Origin: Oxytricha trifallax
Lineage: Eukaryota; Ciliophora; Spirotrichea; Sporadotrichida; Oxytrichidae
Reading direction: 5' to 3'
Assembly (NCBI GenBank): GCA_000711775.1
Contig: ARYC01017312.1
Location: forward strand, 124,001 to 188,000
Length of the DNA stretch: 64,000 bases
In this document: positions 24,133-34,787 of the stretch, piece after piece
Position numbering within the stretch: the stretch's first letter is position 1
How the letters are laid out: every line of letters begins with the position of its first letter
Position numbers and translations under genes: made by a program
Notes under the pieces: generated by a model
What the model was told of the DNA's origin: nothing
The model's database searches: none
Seen by the model: only the letters and a program-made list of their open reading frames with translations

Positions 24133-24927
24133 TCACATATTAAATTTGCCCGTAAAGGGATTTGGCTTCTCTTTCTTTTCTTCTTCTTAAGGCTTGCTTG
24201 GGCTTATGTTTCTTCTCTTAGTGCCAGCTCCTGCATCTATGTTCATCTCTTCTGGCTTTTATAAATCTTTGAAGAGCCTCTTACTCAATTCATGTTTTAC
24301 TTGAGACTTTCTCTCTCTGTTTAATTTGCTGCGCTCTTTCATCAAGTATATAGCAGTACCAGGTTTTTCTATAAAGTTAGAAGACTAAGCTTACTTGAGA
24401 TGAAAGGATGCTTTTGAAGTTCCTACAGCCAGGTGTCACTAATTTTAATACCTTGCTTCTCTTTTTCTTCAGGAGAGATGCTGTAGCGTTTCTTATGAGT
24501 TTCTTAAATAACTTCATTAAAGTACTCAGGTTTCAGAGTTGCAAGAACACCGAAGAAAAAGTTTCTTTCTGGCAACCAACTTATTAGAAAGATGTAGCTT
24601 TGATGGAAGGTAGAGAGCTACGTCCGGATCACTCAAAGCATTGTCATATAGGTTTGTCACTGATATTTCATGGTAGTTAGGGTTCTCTATCATCCTAATT
24701 TCATTAGACTTAAAAGCTTTTTTGTCTTCACTCAGTAAGACTTTTAAGAATGAGATTTTTGTTCCTTCCTAAGTTAGCAAGAACAATCCAACTATAATGG
24801 ATTTATTAATCTTACTTAAGAACTTACCTTGCTATACCAAATATCTATAAAGGTCCTCTTTACTTTGAAATTTTTCTATTAAATCTTGAGATTAAATTCT
24901 CTTCATTGCATCATTCATAGAATCCAT
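24133..24927 (-). pseudogene. TBE small accessory protein, copy 2 (two exons, one frameshift)
   Basis: Starts at ATG 24925-24927, ends at TGA 24133-24135. N-terminal part about 65 residues, then EGTKISFLKVLLSEDKKAFK, DPDVALYLPSK, FFFGVLATLKPEYF, and ISDTWLQELQKHPFIS up to a 26-nt GT-AG intron (24369-24394). Exon 2 begins KKPGTAIYLMKERSK and ends in a Lys/Pro-rich tail. A 4-bp duplication (GTTG) after LSNKL breaks the frame. Read without splicing the frame stops soon after the intron, giving about 194 codons, close to the 22 kDa assigned to this family; with splicing the product would be near 255 aa. Function unknown. Confidence 0.85.
24369..24394 (-). other. Predicted 26-nt intron in TBE accessory gene, copy 2
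   Basis: Minus-strand GTAAGC...CTAAC...TTATAG, phase 1, same position as in copy 1. Confidence 0.78.
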
Positions 24928-25165
24928 CTTGCTTCCTCTTTCAAGAAGTGTTAATGAAATTTTAAATTATGGATATCCATTCTAAGTTTATTAAAATCTT
25001 ACTACTAAATAGGGAGGACCTACTGGAGGTCAACCTTTAAAAGAAATGCGAAGAAGCATTGAAAAACTTGCTCCAAGTTTCACAGATTGATTTCCATTTT
25101 TATCAATTACAATTTATAATAAGAATTTGATAAATAAAAAAGATATTAATTAGAAATAATCAAAA

Positions 25166-25480
25166 ATGGGAAAAATGTCTGAGCAGAAGATGCCGTGTCA
25201 TTCAACATTAATGCAAGTTACAAAAATTATATCCAATTTTTTTTATTTTACAGGGGTCGCACCTGGTAAGTGTGTTGGTGGGAACAGACAAACACTTCGC
25301 AGAGCAGCTAAGAAAAATGGTGAAGGAGTATTCAAATATGCAAATGATGATATCTTAAAAGGAACATGGAAAGACAATGAAACGTTTTTTAGATTTACAC
25401 TTTGTATATTGGCTTATTGTTTTTCATTTATTATTGATCGAATTCTTGTAATTATCTATTTTCCAAATTATTTATCATGA
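25166..25480 (+). CDS. MORN-repeat-like gene fragment
   Basis: Open frame of 104 codons ending at TGA 25478-25480. Residues around 50-72 read NGEGVFKYANDDILKGTWKD, a good match to one MORN repeat (Gly-x-Gly, aromatic, Gly-x-Trp spacing); such repeats bind membranes or partners in many ciliate proteins. Upstream, a T-rich tract ending in TTTTACAG (about 25234-25252) looks like an intron 3' splice site, so the true exon may start near 25253 and the first ~30 codons may be intron. Downstream codons become AT-rich and hydrophobic, as if the exon ends near 25385. Only one repeat, so it is a fragment, perhaps a captured somatic exon. Confidence 0.5.
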   Translation: MGKMSEQKMPCHSTLMQVTKIISNFFYFTGVAPGKCVGGNRQTLRRAAKKNGEGVFKYANDDILKGTWKDNETFFRFTLCILAYCFSFIIDRILVIIYFPNYLS

Positions 25481-25523
25481 ATCTATCTCCATTAAATTGC
25501 TCCTAATAATATTTACTTATTTT

Positions 25524-25670
25524 AGGAGGTCCTCCGAATTAAGTTCAAACTTTAGTAGGAGTTAAATTTAAGGTTAAAATTTAATTAGGACCATTTTAAA
25601 TTTAACAATGTTTAATAAATTTACCTCCAAATTAAGTTTAAACTTGATTAGGAGGACCTCCTAGTGAAAC
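25524..25670. repeat. Short palindromic foldback
   Basis: Two ~47-bp imperfect arms: the left arm starts AGGAGGTCCTCC, the right arm ends GGAGGACCTCCT. They are separated by about 50 AT-rich bases. A small MITE-like foldback or the end of a larger insertion. Confidence 0.65.
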
Positions 25671-25859
25671 AAAACTTCATTAAGATTATTTTAATTTACT
25701 AATATGTATAAAATTCTCTTAAAATATGTCAACTTATAGTCTATAATGGTTAGTTCATTTTCTTAACTCGCTGCAAAGAATAGTGCCTTATACTCTTCTA
25801 TAATACTTTATCTCGGTAGATTTTATCATTATTATAATTAAATATATCAGAAAACTAAA

Positions 25860-28800
25860 ATGAGCGCTAACCTTTTGAGAAGAGAGGCATTACTTGGATC
25901 AAGTCAATAAAAGTTATCATTCCAGCAACCAAGAAAAGCAAAGACCAGAGACGCTTGTACTCAGTGGGAGTCTACTTATGACAACATTGACCAGTCTAGA
26001 TTTTAGATTTAAATATAAGTTAAGTAGGAGGTCATCATAGAAGCTGTTCAAATTGAGGAGGAGGTTAAACAACCCGCCATAGAGCATTAATAAATACCAG
26101 CCAAAGTTGACTATTAATGCAAAGAATGCAATAAAGTTTACCCTTACAAGTCAACTTATAAGAGACACTTGAGAGATATACACAACGATATGTCAAGGTT
26201 ATATCTCAAGCATTAAAAGAAAGATGGGAAGTATGTCTGTGAGTTCTGTGAGAAGCCATATTCTCATACTTGAGACCTCATAGTGCACTTAAAGAAAAAG
26301 CGCTTAAAGTTTTGTCTTTATTCATGAACCTACAGGGAATAGATTCCTCTAAAAAAGAAGATCAAGAAACCCAGTGGAGTCTCTTAGAGTCGAAGTCTAG
26401 AAGTAAGTTATAATGATGAAAGCAGTCAAGAACTTTTCAGTCTCTGAGATCAATAAAACCATGGTTAAAATAGAGGCAATAAAGATTCATATATTAAGCG
26501 AGTATAATTAAAATGGTGAGACAGTTAAAATTAAATAAAAAAAGAGATCAAATGTAATTATGATCATCTCAATATTCATGAGTTAAGATCAAACAGTCAC
26601 TAATTTGAATCATGTTTGAATAGATCCTTATTTAAATTTACTTAACTAATCAACTAACTAAAAATGGAATTTTTGCTTTTTTCTCATCTTTTCTGATTTT
26701 TTTATTTTTGTTCATCGATCAAGTAGATGCTGTAGCTGATCTTCAAGTTTTTCATAATTTTCATAGATATCTTCAGGGTATCTTCAGAATGTCTTCCTCA
26801 AAAAATTTAAAGTGTGGAGTGTGTGGAGTCCAGTATCAACAAAAACAGTAGTAAAAGTACTTATATTTATAACAGTTTCATCTCATTAAATATTTTAAAG
26901 ATGCTGAACGAGGATAGAGGACTTTTTTCTCTAAAATTCTCCATATTTTAAATATTAATAATTAATTTAAATTAAATTTAAGTTTTCAACAACTCAAACG
27001 AAACTGTATATTATTGTATTTGTTGAGAGTCACACTTTTAAAAAAGCGTCTCTCGAGGATTTTAATATCGAATAATAATATCAACAATTTTTCATATTTT
27101 TTCAAAAATTCCTTATCAATATATATATCTAAAAGGAATTATGATAATTCTGAAAAAAATAGAACATTATTTTTTTATTAAGGTTTTATTACAAATTTTA
27201 CCATATAATTATGTTAAGGAATCTTAATAAGGTAATTAAAATCTATAAGAACTTATTCATATATCATTAAGGATTATTAAAATTAAAAACAGAAAAAGCT
27301 CTATTTATTTAAAGATATTGAAATATTGAGATTTTTTACTTTAACGAATTTTTACAGATTAATTAATTAAAAAATTCGAGAGACACTGTTTCAAAGAATG
27401 ACTCTCGAAAATATAAAATTTAAATACTCTATATTAAAGGCTTTAAAATTATCATATTTTAAACGCTAAGCTCAAAAGAGAATTATAATATACAACAGCA
27501 GCTGCAGCAAAACTGTGTCAGGCTGCAGCTTTTGTAATTCTCAAAATCAAGCATTATTATGAATCTGGTTGAAATTATAGAGAATTCAAAATTACATATC
27601 TCTGATTTTTTCTTTTGTTTTCATCAACATCATCTTCAACATTAGGCATCATATCTATGAATTTTAGAAAAACATGATGTATTTGAAAAAATCCCAGACT
27701 CATAATAATGCTTGATTTTGAGAATATAAGTGCTTTTACTACTGTTTTTGTTGATACTGGACTCCACACACTCCACACTTTAAATTTTTTGAGGAAGATA
27801 TTCTGAAGATACCCTGAAGATATCTATGAAAATTATGAAAAACTTGAAGATCAGCTACAGCATCTACTTGATCGATGAACAAAAATAAAAAAAATCAGAA
27901 AAGATGAGAAAAAAGCAAAAATTCCATTTTTAGTTAGTTGATTAGTTAAGTAAATTTAAATAAGGATCTATTCAAACATAATTCAAATTAGTGACTGTTT
28001 GATTTTAACTCATGAATATTGAGATGATCATAATTATATTTGATCTCTTTTTTATTTAATTTTAACTGTCTCACCATTTTAATTATACTCGCTAAATATT
28101 AAAAATTGTTGACTTAGATTCTTTCCTAGAAAGCTATCTCACTCTTGAAAATAATATAAAGAAGAGAGTTATTACAGATGACTAATATGCTTACAAGACA
28201 TATCCTTTCAATTACTTCCTCGCTGATGACAAGTTCCAAATGGTATTTGCTAATGAGTACTATGCTCTTTAAAAGGCAAAGTTAAATGAGTGTAGGCTTA
28301 TCATCTAGCTTGATGCTATTTTACTTGGTAAAGATCATGTAGCCTTCAGGCTTCCTTTACTTGAAATGACTTACAGAGAATTCTTATCTGACAATAGATG
28401 TCAGAGATAAATTAGCTAGATAGTATAGCAGATAGTTGAAGGGATTGAAGAGCTTCACAAGTTAGGTTATGTTCATAGAGACTTAAAGCCAGAGAATATC
28501 ATGATGAACTTTCAGCCTCTTAGATTTTATATTTTTGATTTAAACAGAGCTCAAAGAGTGCAAGCCTCTGCATAAGGAAATATATACGGCACTCCTCGAT
28601 ATTTCCCAGAGAGAGAGAGAGAGAGGATTGAAGAGATGGAGACACTTAATGGGATATCTGGGCTTTAGCAGTAATAAAATAGAGAGCGACATGTCAAGAA
28701 ACGATTACTTTAGCTGCAGGGGTGAGAGAGATTCTAAGCAAAGAATTAAACAATATCTCGATAAAAATAAAATAAATGGAGGTCTCAGAGAACTTGCATA

Positions 28801-28876
28801 CTCAGCTATTATCAAGCCAAGCCAAGAGATTTAACAAACTATAGAAACAATCAAACATCAACTTCGAAAGATATGA
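25860..28876 (+). pseudogene. TBE zinc-finger/kinase protein (57-kDa type), interrupted
   Basis: ATG 25860. The first ~100 residues are Gln/Glu-rich. Two C2H2 fingers follow: YQCKECNKVYPYKSTYKRH, and YVCEFCEKPYSH, which hits a TGA. Then a linker with two more TGAs, interrupted by a 1.6-kb element at 26497. After it comes a kinase domain: LPLLEMTYREFL, catalytic loop YVHRDLKPENIMM, IFDLNRAQ in place of DFG, GTPRYFPE, and DIWALAV in a shifted frame. The shift coincides with a (GA)n run at 28609-28624, and a further 4-bp change follows DIWALAV. It ends at TGA 28874-28876. The altered DFG suggests the family may be weak or non-catalytic. Non-functional here. Confidence 0.88.
26497..28093. mobile_element. 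1.6-kb element with ~370-bp terminal inverted repeats
   Basis: Inserted in the kinase gene. The left arm (26497 to about 26870) and right arm (about 27722 to 28093) are nearly identical inverted copies with tips AGCGAGTATAATT. Candidate duplications at the joints are TA or ATATTA; the exact edge is ambiguous by one or two bases. The 0.85-kb centre has smaller inverted repeats: about 27022-27055 with 27378-27412, and 27533-27557 with 27697-27722. A frame entering the arm reads LKCGVCGVQYQQK, hinting at part of a zinc finger, but no transposase is visible. It looks like a non-autonomous foldback element. Confidence 0.85.
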
Positions 28877-28969
28877 TTCAGAGAACTGCCGCATGACTCT
28901 AAGCTTATGTTTGTGTGAAATATTTTAAAAACTCGCTTGTTATACTCACTTAAAATACTAATATTTAAA

Positions 28970-29079
28970 CCTTAAACTCCAACATTAACCCTTTTAAAAC
29001 CCTAATAAAGTGCGCACTAATAGTCTACTTTTATCAATCAAAAACTCAATCAAACTACTGAAAGGGTTTTGGGGTTTTG
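28970..29079. repeat. TBE terminal inverted repeat, right end of copy 2
   Basis: Ends AAAGGGTTTTGGGGTTTTG and matches the other TBE ends over about 110 bp. Confidence 0.9.
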
Positions 29080-29082
29080 AAT

Positions 29083-29612
29083 GAGAACAATTTTTAAGCT
29101 GAGGTATGGAGCGAACATCAAAATACATTAAAGCATTATAGTGTTAAATTATGAAGCAATAGATTATATATTTGGCAAGATTTGTAAAGCATCACTGTTT
29201 GTTTTCAGTTCAGAAATTTATTACTGGCATTTAAATATATCCTACAATTTCTTAGATTTATATTGAATCTTCTGTAACTTGAAATCTATAAAGTATAAGG
29301 CACACTTTCCACTCGATCAGCAAGCTTTAATGTTTCCTTGTAAATATTCTGACCTGCCTTTCTTTCCAAAGACTATTGCCAATATTTTCAGCAGAAACGG
29401 TATCACTTTCAAGATTATTATAAGCAGAGTAATTAATTTTGATGTGCCATAATAAGTTAAAATTTTAGCTATTTTATTCTAAAATGCAGAGACTTATTGA
29501 TAATAAAATCGATTTCATTGACGCTGATGAATTTGAGTTTAACTTCAACATCTTAATTAATAAGTCAATACATAAGAAACAAGGGGAGAAAGTTTCTTGC
29601 ACAGATTTATGA
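29083..29612 (+). pseudogene. Old TBE-related transposase relic
   Basis: Directly abutting the right end of TBE copy 2. It aligns with the TBE transposase from about residue 15: IFKLRYGAN, KYKAHFPLDQQALMFP, PKTIANIFSRNGITFK, RVINFD, then a 46-nt intron-like segment (29444-29489) and FIDADEFEFNFN, which carries the first catalytic Asp. It stops at TGA 29610-29612 before the second Asp region. One other internal TGA is present. Divergence from copies 1 and 2 is large, so this is an older, different lineage. Because it starts exactly where copy 2 ends, copy 2 probably inserted into this gene. Confidence 0.8.
29444..29489 (+). other. Predicted 46-nt intron in transposase relic
   Basis: GTGCCAT to AAATGCAG at the position of the TBE transposase intron; splicing joins INFD to RLIDNKIDF in frame. 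Confidence 0.7.
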
Positions 29613-29769
29613 TAAGTAAAAATTAAAGGTAGTTAGATGCACAAAATAAATAGCATTTTTTTATATCTTAATAATAACTTTTTAAAATTTTCTGACTAGT
29701 ATTCAATTTATGATTTATAATATGTGAACTTTAAATTAAAAATTATTCTATTAACATTAAAAATAATAC

Positions 29770-29945
29770 TAATTATATTAATCAAAAATGGAAATCTCTC
29801 AAATATTGCTCCATTTTCTTATATATCGTCTTCATCATTTTCATCTTCAATATCATTGAAGTCTTCTAAGTCAACTCTCTCTGTTGTCTAGCGAAGCACC
29901 TGTCTTGTAGCACCAGTGGTCTTACCAGGTAGGACCACTAAAAAA
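29770..29945 (-). other. Coding-like acidic segment
   Basis: The minus strand reads DLEDFNDIEDENDEDD in an island of higher GC, preceded by a GTAAGACC splice-donor-like site and a short hairpin (AGTGGTC/GACCACT, about 29912-29939). Probably a fragment of a gene with an acidic tail, perhaps a somatic segment. Unidentified. Confidence 0.3.
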
Positions 29946-30248
29946 TTAAAATTAAAGATATACTTTTTGTAACTTAAATTTTAAGTGAGTGCTAAACTTC
30001 CACTTGCGGCTGATCTATACGAATAGTTTTTAATATATTAATATTTTTATTAAATTAATTAATTTCTTATTATAAATCATAATTAGTCAATCTAAATACT
30101 AGATTGGATCTAAACATCATTAATTCTTGTTCAAATTTTTTACATTCAGATAATATTACAACCACTTTGTTTATATATATTTGTCCTTAACATTTAAATT
30201 GTCCTCTCTAAATTCATTGTTATTCAAAATATTGTATCCAATTTAAAT
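29946..30248. other. AT-rich spacer
   Basis: AT-rich, no gene seen. Confidence 0.5.
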
Positions 30249-30258
30249 TGAAAATATG

Positions 30259-31923
30259 GCCCCCCCAAAAAACACGCAAAAAATTTTATCCGATAATTTT
30301 TTTTCCGTAAATACGTATTTATTTTTTTACGTAATTTTAAAAATCTGAAAATACGTAAAAATGAATTTTTAAATATTAAAGTCTAAAATTACATTATTAA
30401 TAAGACTTTGCTTTTTTAAGTAATTATTAAAAAAGATTATGAATTTTGATAAATTTCTTCAATAATAATTGTTAATTTTATTGATATTTACACTATATAA
30501 AATTATAGTATATACCTAAATAAGTAATATCTAAATCTTAAATCTTGAAAATAAACTATATTAATCACACTATTGCTAAGTTTCATTTAAAATCGTATAT
30601 TTAAATATTCTTGAATAATAAAAAAATAGTTAGAAATCCTTCGATTTGGATAATTGAATATGAAATAAAAATCGTTTAAGTTATAAATTAGAGTGACATT
30701 AATTAACAATAAATCAATTCTTTGATATATCCGTAATTTTTACTCAATTTTACTAAAGGTAATATTCCTTAATCAACCAAGAGAGTTTTCAATTTACCAT
30801 AAATTATAACTGATAAATTTAAAGAGATAAATCGTCTATTTATTTAAATTAAAAAAATTCTAGAAACAATTTTAGTAAGATAATTCATGAATTACAAAAC
30901 TAAACCAATTTTTCCATTGTACAAATCAATTTAATAATTGATTATTTTAAGATTAAGTTATTTACTACATAATTCTATTAATTTCTTTATAGATATTCAA
31001 TATTAATTTGTTTCCTTAATTAATCAACATATTGAATACAATAATTAATTGGTTTTAATAAACTCTAAATGTCTATTTAAGCTTTCTTTAGAAAATTAGT
31101 CAATTAAAATATTAAGCTCTAATGAATTTAAGTGTAAATATCTATTTAAATTTTATAAATAAGGTTCTAAAAATCTTGTAGAGCTATTGCATCACAGCTT
31201 TTGATTAAATTAATATAATCTTAATTCTGTTTGTAGTGAGTGTAAGATTCGATTCATCATTTCCTTAATACTTTTAGGATGTTGAAGTGATAATATTTTA
31301 TTTTATTTATTCATCATCAAATCTTTTATAACGAATTAGAAGTAGAATAATAATAATAAGTCAAAGAAGATATCTCTGGTAATTATTACTAGTTTTATTA
31401 TTTAAAAAAAATATAATTATTAATCCTTTTATATTTTTGATACTAAAATATTAAGCTCGATTCATTTATAAATCTTAAGAACATTATGTAACATAATAAG
31501 TCTATAAAAAATTTGAATCATAATTATTTTAAAAATAATTGCTAAAATTAGTCAAGTAATCTTCATTGAAGTTTTAAGAATGATTAAATTTCTTATAATA
31601 TATTAAATTATTATTAAAAAATTTACAATTTATTTATATCATTTAAATTTTAAGTAATTATTAAAATTTAAAAAATAAAAAAAATATATTATTTAATGTA
31701 AAATTTACATGTAATTTTAAATTTACAAGTAAAATATAAAATAAAATTTATATTCAATATATGATTATACATGGCAAAATACTTTAATAAAATTTGACTT
31801 AAAAATGTAATAAAATTCATTTTTACGTATTTTCAGATTTTTAAAATTACGTAAAAAAATAAATACGTTATTACGGAAAAAAAATTATCGGATAAAATTT
31901 TTTGAGTGTTTTTGGGGGGGGGC
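30259..31923. mobile_element. 1.67-kb non-coding element, C7A6-tipped inverted repeats, 10-bp duplication
   Basis: Terminal inverted repeats of about 108 bp start GCCCCCCCAAAAAACAC on the left and the same with a longer C-run on the right. TGAAAATATG is duplicated exactly at 30249-30258 and 31924-31933. The interior is more than 80 percent AT with no supported ORF, so it is non-autonomous. The C/A tip recalls the telomere-like tips of TBE, but the duplication length differs (10 bp versus 3 bp), so a different enzyme must move it. Confidence 0.92.
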
Positions 31924-31933
31924 TGAAAATATG

Positions 31934-33711
31934 ATTCAATTTCACTTGTCACAAAAATAATTATAAAATGTTAGACTTTATATTCTAGGAGTACTTAAAT
32001 ACTGTAACAATATACTGTTAATATTAAATGGATCATTTTATATTTTATGTAAAATTTATTAAATTTTACAGAAGAATAAATAATTCAGGAAATTTACACG
32101 AGTTCACCAAATATTCCCACAGAAATAATAATAATAATAACTTTTAAAAATCAAATCTTAATTATAAACAATTTAAATTCTATAAATAATAATTTTATTT
32201 AAAGAATATAATTCTATAGTATAATATATCCTCGCTTTAATATGAAATTAAGTTTTAACTATTTAAATTGCAATTTCAAATTAAAGCTTCCCAATAAAAA
32301 ACATCCAGAGTAAACACTTTGATCTTCAATCCCATGTACAACACAACTTCTTCTTATAGACTAAAATTATCACTTATAAGGCCTACTAAGGCTCTAAATA
32401 TTGCTATCTATATTTTCTAACGACCATGCTACTTCCTCAAATAGCTTATTTAACATGTTCAATGAAGTGATCTCTTCAAAGGAAATGAAAAACGTTTGTC
32501 ATTCAACTTAGAATTGAGCAAGGAAAAAGCCGATAGACAAGAACACCTTCCAATTTTCAGTGCTAAGCCTCAAAATTTTACATGAAAGATAATACGAAAG
32601 AAAGCACTAAAGAAAGCAACTAAGAAAAGCAAGCAATGAAGGAATTAAACGAAGAAAGGAAAGTAAGGAAAACAATAAGGGAAGTAAACAATCTAAGCAT
32701 TATATATTATCCTCAATTTTCTATTTCGATTTTTCATTTACATGACTTGCTATTTTTGATAGATACTTACAATTTAGGTAAATTCCTTATTATCTATCAT
32801 AGATATATTATATTGCTTTCTTAGAGGAGAATCCGAACAATAATCTCCAGTGCTTTTGTTTCTTTATTATTTTAGTCTTTTATTATTTTAGCAAAAGGAC
32901 CAATCTGATATTCAAATCATCTTCTTTGAAATCATTTCCTAAATGCATTAAACTAAAGATTTATAGAAAATTTATCATAGATTTATAATTTTACTTGTAC
33001 TAAAACTTATTTACTTTTTTTTTATTAATTGTATGTCTATTACTTTTTTGACATAATTCTAAAAAGCCTTTCAGATCCGTGGTATTTTTTTGTTGTTGAA
33101 AGGTTTATTCCCTTCATAATTCGAACTTCATGGCATTTGAATAGATCAGGAAATACTTCTTGTCTTGCCATTTAATTAATTGTTAGAATTATCTTAGTTT
33201 AATTTTAAAATTAATATTCTGTTAATACGTTAAATACATAATATCAAATTATTGATAGAATATCTTAATAAACAAGTTTTAAACAAAAAAAATAAAAATA
33301 TATAAGGATAAGAAGAAAAAATTAAAATTATTTTTATAAAAAAATTTTGAATAAATTGACTCTATAAATATATGGAATATGGTTTTATGCAGCAGCATAG
33401 TATATTTTAGATGAATTTAATTTATACAATCATATCATACTTTAGATCATTATAATTTAGTAATTGATTTATAAATATATGTTGGAGTATAAAAAATTTG
33501 AGAAGAATAATTATAATTACTAATATATTTGGAACACACAAAAATTGTGCACTTTTCTTTGCCGTGCTTTGAGTATTATAATAATGACATTTTTATTGCT
33601 TATTAGGTAGCCTTGTAACTATTAATATCGTTCTATTCAATGTGATTTATAATAAAGCAATTAATAGTTAATAATAAAAAAACTAATAGCCATCAAAGTT
33701 TTAAACACTCC
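31934..33711. other. AT-rich region, one lysine-rich open stretch
   Basis: Mostly AT-rich. Around 32590-32700 a purine-rich stretch encodes Lys/Glu-rich residues in the plus frame, probably low-complexity DNA rather than a gene. Nothing else supported. Confidence 0.45.
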
Positions 33712-34760
33712 ATGGGGAAATCTAATAATAATAAGAGGTTAGAATACTTTTTACTTCTACGATATGGGACAAGTAATCCTTAGGATGGTTCGAGGGTTTT
33801 TAGTACTTACAAAGAAATTTCAGCAGTCTTAGGGATATCACTCTATTAGGTCAGAGCTATTTGTATGAGAGCACTCTGCAAGAGGGAGTAGGTGAGAAGA
33901 AGAGGACGCCCTCCAAACACTAAGCTATCTGCAATGCTCTTAAAGTATTTACTGGATAACAAAACGCTAACCTAGTGGAAGTCTTACTCCCTAAAAACTC
34001 GCTGCAAAATTTTCCATTGAAAATTTCCAGAGTGGAAAATAAGTGCTTCCTATTTGGCAAAAATATACAGGACCAATAAAATAAAATACAAAGTATTAAA
34101 ATCGGTGTACAGAATATCAAAACCAAAAATTGAGCAAATACTTGAACAGATAATAATCCGATATAATAAACTTTGGGGTGCTATATAACATAGCAAGAAA
34201 ATAATTTATGTTGATAAAATAGTTTGCAAGCCCTATTCAAATGGAAAAGCATGGGCGGGTGAGGTCTAAAATCAAAGTGCCGCTAGAGAAGGGATGAAGC
34301 TACCTACTATGGCCGCAATCGTGGGAATTAGTTATGAACTTGGCTTAGAAAGACATATGATTAAATAGAACTCTATTAATACCCCTGACATCAGCGACTT
34401 TTCTTAGAATAAATTCAAGTTAGAAATACGAAGGACTCAGTTTTTATTTTCTGGGACAACCTCCGGTCTCACCACAACAAGCATATAATAGATTTAGTAT
34501 TGATTTATGGGTGGAACTACCTGTATAATGCACCCTATTTCTCTGAATTTCATTGTATTGAGGAGGTTTTTGCATAAATAAAAAATAATATAAAAAAGGA
34601 GAAATAGAAAAAGATTTCAACTTAAATAAGCACGAGCATAATTAATATATAAAAAATTTTTTTCAAAGCATTAGCATAGAAATGGTTAGAAAAATTATAA
34701 AGAGACATGAAAATAAAATTGAGTTGTTTTTAAAGCAAAATAGATAGTGGTGATTAGCTA
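33712..34760 (+). pseudogene. Diverged DD34E transposase (34-kb element)
   Basis: ATG 33712. Helix-turn-helix-like N-terminus (KEISAVLGISLYQVRAICMR), then the catalytic core: first Asp in IIYVDKIVCK, second Asp in FIFWDNLRSHHNKHI, Glu in FHCIEEVFAQIKN, with 34 residues between the last two. A one-base shift precedes the second Asp and a TGA lies near codon 103. It belongs to the same IS630/Tc1/mariner assemblage as TBE but is distant from it. The 3' end is not clearly defined. It converges on the accessory-type gene at 34788-35671. No C4A4 ends were found for this element. Confidence 0.8.
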
Positions 34761-34787
34761 AATATATTATTTAATAAATAATTATTC

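Larger units (their letters stand above)
25000..25680. other. Extra segment between TBE genes
   Basis: Copy 1 lost this region, so no empty site is visible, but the spacing between the accessory and kinase genes is unusually long. GAGGACCTACTGGAGGTC near 25014 and AGGAGGACCTCC at the far end near 25652 resemble each other, suggesting the whole ~0.65 kb is an insertion bounded by short inverted or direct repeats. It encloses the MORN-like ORF and a palindrome. Confidence 0.4.
22519..29079 (+). mobile_element. TBE transposon copy 2 with nested insertions
   Basis: Ends in the tip CAAAACCCCAAAACCC on both sides, flanked by AAT duplications (22516-22518 and 29080-29082). Gene order: transposase (plus), small accessory protein (minus), zinc-finger/kinase (plus). 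Length is 6.56 kb against the roughly 4 kb usual for TBE elements, explained by a 417-bp MITE in the left terminal region, a ~0.65-kb segment between the second and third genes, and a 1.6-kb inverted-repeat element inside the kinase gene. The transposase is intact after intron removal; the other two genes are broken. Confidence 0.95.

Noticed and set aside
28600..28630. The GA-rich run as a regulatory microsatellite
   Set aside because: It lies within the kinase reading frame just after PRYFPE and is best explained as replication slippage causing the frameshift.
30259..31923. The foldback at 30.3-31.9 kb as a TBE relative because of its C/A tips
   Set aside because: The duplication is 10 bp, not ANT, and the repeat after the tip has no TBE similarity.
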